A DNA stretch of 64,000 nucleotides, from positions 186,001 through 250,000 of the forward strand of contig CAYRNF010000003.1 in the NCBI GenBank assembly GCA_964425695.1, given 5' to 3'. This document shows, in pieces, positions 61,201 through 64,000 of this stretch. Each line of letters opens with the position of its first letter. The first letter of the stretch is position 1. The stretch is from JAKPBU01 sp964425695. Its GTDB lineage: Bacteria; Pseudomonadota; Gammaproteobacteria; Xanthomonadales; Xanthomonadaceae. The notes beneath the pieces are model-generated. The model was not told where the DNA came from. It made no database searches and saw nothing but the letters and a program-made list of their open reading frames with translations. The position numbers and the translations under genes were made by a program.

Positions 61201-62631
61201 TCATGCGAACCACCCCTGCACCATCCACCCGCCCTGCTCGCCCACCGGCGCGAAGGCCCACGCCCGCTGCCCGCGCGAGGTTTCCAGCACGTAGTAGTCG
61301 CGGCGCGCGTCGTCGCCGTCCCACCAGCCGCTTTCCAGCCGCTCCGGCCCGGACACGATGCGCAATGCCGGATCGCGCAGCGGAATGGGCCTGTGCAGCA
61401 GCCAGGCCGGGCGCGGCGCACGCGGTGGCGCGGCTGCCGCACAGGCCGCGTCCTCGGCGATGCCGGCACGGCGCCACGCGCGTTCCGGGCGCGGGTCGCC
61501 GGTGCAGGCGATGCGATGCACCGCATCGTCGCCCAGGCGCGCGCGCAGGCGTTCGCGCAGCTGCGGCCATGGCACCGCCTGCGCGGGCCGCGCGTCGAAC
61601 AGGTCGCGTGCGGCCGGCACGAACGGCGGCAGTTCGCGCGCCAGCAGGCGCAGGCCCACCACGGGCTTGGGCAGCGATGCCTGTTCCAGCCGGTTGCGCG
61701 CGATCTCGAACAGCAGCGCCGGTTCGCGTTCGGCGGCCAGCAGCCCCACCGCGACATCGGTCTGGCCTTCGTCGTGTTCCAGCCGCAGCACAAAGCGCTG
61801 TACGCCGCCGTCGCGCGCGGACAGGTACACGGCCAGGTCGCCGATCAGGCGGCGCAGCGGGAACAGCAGCGCCTGCGAACTTTCCACTTCGTGCCCCAGC
61901 TCGATCCGCGCATCGAACGCGTCCGGCGGCGCGTAGCAGGCCAGCGGATCGTCGGCATCGCCCTGCAGGCGGTCCAGGTGCTCGGGCAGCGCAGCGCCGA
62001 AGCGGCGGCGCAGCCCGTCGCGCGGCAGTTCCAGCAGCGCATCCAGGGTGCGCACGCCCATGCGGTGCAGACGCTCTCCGGCATCGCCCGGCAGCAGCGC
62101 GCGCCGCACCGGCACCCGCGCCAGCGCGGCCCGCATCGCATCGGGATGCATCACCGCAAAGCCGTCCTGCAGCCGTGCGAACACGTGGGCGGCGCGCGGC
62201 GTGGGCGCCAGCGCGATGCGGTGCGCGAAGCCGAGCGCGGTCAGCTCTTCGCGCAGCCGCGCCTCGAACCGCGGCCACGGCCCGAACAGGCGGAAGCTCG
62301 CGCGCGCCTCCAGCACGATCGCGCCGGGCCACTGCGCGCTGACCAGCGAGCTATGCCGGTACGCCCAAGCGGCCAGGAACCGCTGCCAGCGCGCATCGGC
62401 TTCCGGGTCGTGCTCCACCAGCGCCACGTCGGCGCACAGCGCATGCGCCGCAGGCAGGCGCATGCCGGGGACCAGGCCGGCGTCGCGTGCGGCCGGGTTG
62501 ACCGCGTGCAGGCTGCGCAGCTGCGCGGGGCCTTCCACCAGCGCCAGCGGCCGCGCGCGCGCGGCGTCCGGCAGGCGCCGGAGGACGGCGTCCAGCGCCA
62601 GCTGCGGCAGCACGATGCAGGCCCAGAGCAT
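61201..62631 (-). CDS. imuB: Y-family-like mutasome protein ImuB
   Basis: 476 aa. Y-family polymerase-like fold (about 1-340) beginning MLWACIVLPQLALDAVLRRL, where the usual metal-binding DxD is absent, as expected for a catalytically dead ImuB; little-finger region VESSQALLFPLRRLIGDLAV and QRFVLRLEHDEGQTDVAVGL, then the ImuB-specific C-terminus with RDYYVLETSRGQRAWAFA. It bridges DnaE2 and the beta clamp. GAGG within the imuA 3' end serves as ribosome site. Between imuA (9-bp gap) and dnaE2 (268-bp gap with the palindromic element). Confidence 0.95.
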   Translation of the reverse strand: MLWACIVLPQLALDAVLRRLPDAARARPLALVEGPAQLRSLHAVNPAARDAGLVPGMRLPAAHALCADVALVEHDPEADARWQRFLAAWAYRHSSLVSAQWPGAIVLEARASFRLFGPWPRFEARLREELTALGFAHRIALAPTPRAAHVFARLQDGFAVMHPDAMRAALARVPVRRALLPGDAGERLHRMGVRTLDALLELPRDGLRRRFGAALPEHLDRLQGDADDPLACYAPPDAFDARIELGHEVESSQALLFPLRRLIGDLAVYLSARDGGVQRFVLRLEHDEGQTDVAVGLLAAEREPALLFEIARNRLEQASLPKPVVGLRLLARELPPFVPAARDLFDARPAQAVPWPQLRERLRARLGDDAVHRIACTGDPRPERAWRRAGIAEDAACAAAAPPRAPRPAWLLHRPIPLRDPALRIVSGPERLESGWWDGDDARRDYYVLETSRGQRAWAFAPVGEQGGWMVQGWFA

Positions 62632-62640
62632 GCGCAGGCC

Positions 62641-63315
62641 TCAATGCGTCGCCGTGCGCGCAACGAAAGGCTGCGAGGGCGCGTTGCCGCCACGGCACTT
62701 GCGGATGCGCCAGGCGTTGCCGCCGCCTGCCGCGTCGGGCACGCACTCGATGCGCAGCGCCGCCGGCGACGGGTTGTCCGCGTGCTTGCGGTCGCGCAGC
62801 GCGAAGCCCAGGCACTCGCCGCTGCCGGCGGCCACCTGCAGGCGCCGCAGCGCCCGCGCATCAGCGGACTGCGGCCAGCCCAGCACGGCCGCGCACGCCG
62901 CGCTGCGCAGGCACTGTTCGAAGGCCCACAGTCCCGCACGCGCACCGTCCTGGCCGGCACCGGGCTGCACCACTTCCAGCAGGCGCAGGTCCACGCCGGC
63001 CGCCTGCCAGGCCGGCGCGTACGGCAGGTACGGCGGCGCGATGAGCGCCACCATCCCGCCCGCCTGGGTCAACGCGGCCAGCGTCGGCAGCAGCAGCGCC
63101 AGCTCGCCCACGCCGTCGGCCGGCAGCAGCAGTTCGGTCAGCGCATCGCGCGGCCAGCCGCCCAGCGGCAGCAGCGCATCCAGTGCCGCATGCCCGGTGG
63201 GCAGGCCCGAAGGTGCGGACGCGACGCTGCGGCCGGCATGCCAGACGGTCCGCGCGGAGATCAGCGCCTCCAGCGGAGTGGCTTGCGCAGCGATGGGCAA
63301 GGCCACGGCGGTCAC
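62641..63315 (-). CDS. imuA: SOS mutasome protein ImuA
   Basis: 224 aa. RecA-like fold without a canonical Walker A: LPTGHAALDALLPLGGWPRD, LTELLLPADGVGELALLLPT, LRLLEVVQPGAGQDGARAGL and LWAFEQCLRSAACAAVLGWP. Required with ImuB and DnaE2 for damage-induced mutagenesis. GTG start overlapping the lexA stop (GTGA). Typical length. Confidence 0.92.
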   Translation of the reverse strand: MTAVALPIAAQATPLEALISARTVWHAGRSVASAPSGLPTGHAALDALLPLGGWPRDALTELLLPADGVGELALLLPTLAALTQAGGMVALIAPPYLPYAPAWQAAGVDLRLLEVVQPGAGQDGARAGLWAFEQCLRSAACAAVLGWPQSADARALRRLQVAAGSGECLGFALRDRKHADNPSPAALRIECVPDAAGGGNAWRIRKCRGGNAPSQPFVARTATH

Positions 63316-63971
63316 CCCGCCCGCACCAGGCCGCAGTACAGGCCTTCGATGGCGAAGTCGCTGCCGGGCGGCACCTCGATGGGCGCGTAGTCCGGATTGC
63401 GCGGCAGCAGCCGGATCCGGGTGCGGGTCTGCTCGAAACGCTTGATGGTGATCTCGCCATCGATGCGCGCCACCACCACCTGGCCGCTGCGCGCCTCGCG
63501 GGTGCGCTTCACCGCCACCAGGTCGCCGTCGAAGATGCCGTCGTCGCGCATCGAATCGCCTTTCACCTTCAGCAGGTAATCGGGCTTCGTGGAGAACAGC
63601 GCGCGGTCCAGCAGCACGTGGCGGTCGCTGCCGATGTCCGCGCCGATCGGCGTACCGGCCGCCACCTGCCCGAGCACCGGCAACGACAGGCGGCTTTCAT
63701 CGAACGGCTTCAGCCGCGGCCGGCGCGATCCGCCGCGCTGCGTCCCCGCGATGCGGATGCCGCGCGCCTGGTTGGGCCGCACGTCGAGATACCCCGCTTG
63801 CTGGAGCCGCTTCACATGCTTGTGCGCCGCGCACGCCTGCGCGAAGCCGAACGCATCGGCGATCTGCTGCAGCGTGGGCGGGACGCCCTCGGCTTCGGCA
63901 TAGGCCTGGATGAATTCCAGGACGGCACGCTGCCGGTCGGTGAGGTCGCGGTCGGTCGGGTCGGGGCTCAT
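63312..63971 (-). CDS. lexA: LexA repressor heading the imu operon
   Basis: 219 aa. N-terminal winged helix (LTDRQRAVLEFIQAYAEAEG, then PPTLQQIADAFGFAQACAAH) and C-terminal peptidase with cleavage site A105-G106 (VAAGTP), S140 in KGDSMRDDG and K177 in ITIKRF. All self-cleavage residues are present. The recognition helix differs clearly from E. coli LexA, in line with a different operator. First gene of lexA-imuA-imuB-dnaE2-alkB; probably the mutasome-specific LexA, with another LexA elsewhere in the genome (inference from relatives). No Shine-Dalgarno is visible. Confidence 0.95.
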   Translation of the reverse strand: MSPDPTDRDLTDRQRAVLEFIQAYAEAEGVPPTLQQIADAFGFAQACAAHKHVKRLQQAGYLDVRPNQARGIRIAGTQRGGSRRPRLKPFDESRLSLPVLGQVAAGTPIGADIGSDRHVLLDRALFSTKPDYLLKVKGDSMRDDGIFDGDLVAVKRTREARSGQVVVARIDGEITIKRFEQTRTRIRLLPRNPDYAPIEVPPGSDFAIEGLYCGLVRAG

Positions 63972-63972
63972 G

Positions 63973-63990
63973 GGTAAAAATCTATTTACC
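63973..63990. promoter_or_regulatory. Putative LexA operator, non-canonical
   Basis: GGTAAA-N6-TTTACC is a perfect 6-bp palindrome ending one base before the lexA ATG (63971). The AT-rich block can also contain the -10 element on the minus strand, so the repressor would cover promoter and initiation region together. It differs from the E. coli box (CTGT-N8-ACAG) and from the TTAG-N6-TACTA motif reported in Xanthomonadaceae. The upstream region is cut by the window end. Confidence 0.7.
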
Positions 63991-64000
63991 TTTGCGGGCG

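Noticed and set aside
57411..62342. A 1643-codon plus-strand open frame over the imu operon
   Set aside because: Antisense to dnaE2 and imuB, whose catalytic and structural motifs are all on the minus strand; the translation is His/Gln/Arg-rich with no domain.

Overview
This 64 kb window is a contiguous, gene-dense chromosome segment from a very GC-rich gammaproteobacterium, most likely a member of the Xanthomonadaceae/Lysobacteraceae (Lysobacter, Luteimonas or Pseudoxanthomonas type). The pointers are an XVIPCD-type effector domain, a bacterial M2 (ACE-like) lipoprotein peptidase, a lexA-imuA-imuB-dnaE2 mutasome operon, dispersed GTAGGAGCGGCTTCAGCC inverted repeats and dispersed CGTCATnCCCGCG hairpin repeats. 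Genus is inferred from gene content only. I see no rRNA, tRNA, CRISPR array, transposase or prophage; this is core chromosome with small accessory patches.

Layout. 1-5 kb: the tail of a secreted protein, two small Xanthomonad-type proteins, a coupled GNAT/nitrilase pair. 3.5-7.5 kb: a creB-creC-creD two-component operon on the minus strand. 7.7-16.5 kb: a plus-strand run with rlmJ, a DUF808 membrane protein, a GNAT, mfd, a SixA-like lipoprotein, a soluble histidine kinase and endonuclease V. 16.5-19.3 kb: an XVIPCD protein without a toxin domain, a small lipoprotein, pirin and a secreted protein. 19.3-23.2 kb (minus): a PmtA-like methyltransferase, rlmL, a small alpha/beta hydrolase and a MOSC protein. 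23.3-33.6 kb: AmpD-like amidase, tesB, DUF2007 protein, six-EF-hand protein, PAP2-like protein with bpt, several small proteins, purT and a lipoprotein. 33.6-34.2 kb is an unexplained gene-free stretch. 34.2-37.2 kb: an operon of SPFH protein, small membrane protein, ribbon-helix-helix regulator, DUF4177 protein and secreted hydrolase, headed by a tandem TGATATCA palindrome. 37-44 kb: VanY-like peptidase, acyltransferase-3, 3-methyladenine glycosylase, DUF423, an SRPBCC-like protein and a DesK/LuxR-type two-component pair. 44-49.6 kb: GNAT-minCDE, an HEXXH protein and the M2 peptidase. 49.7-54.8 kb: MFS exporter, VOC protein, then gcvP behind a tandem glycine riboswitch. 54.9-64 kb (minus): repeat-rich spacer, GIY-YIG protein, secreted protein, then lexA-imuA-imuB-dnaE2-alkB.

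How genes work together. DNA repair is over-represented: Mfd (transcription-coupled repair), EndoV (deaminated bases), an AlkA-type glycosylase and AlkB (alkylation), and the SOS mutasome under its own LexA. lexA/imuA and dnaE2/alkB overlap by GTGA, so repressor, error-prone synthesis and direct alkylation reversal look like one transcription unit. RNA modification (rlmJ, rlmL), division-site placement (minCDE), one-carbon and purine metabolism (gcvP, purT) and envelope functions (AmpD-like, VanY-like, acyltransferase, lipoproteins) fill the rest. Four-base ATGA/GTGA overlaps are common.

The most unusual signals are: (i) two different dispersed palindromic repeats lying in frame inside dnaE2, with a full copy of one of them between imuB and dnaE2; (ii) a non-canonical LexA palindrome (GGTAAA-N6-TTTACC) one base from the lexA start codon; (iii) the SPFH/RHH operon and its operator-like repeat; (iv) the toxin-less XVIPCD protein.
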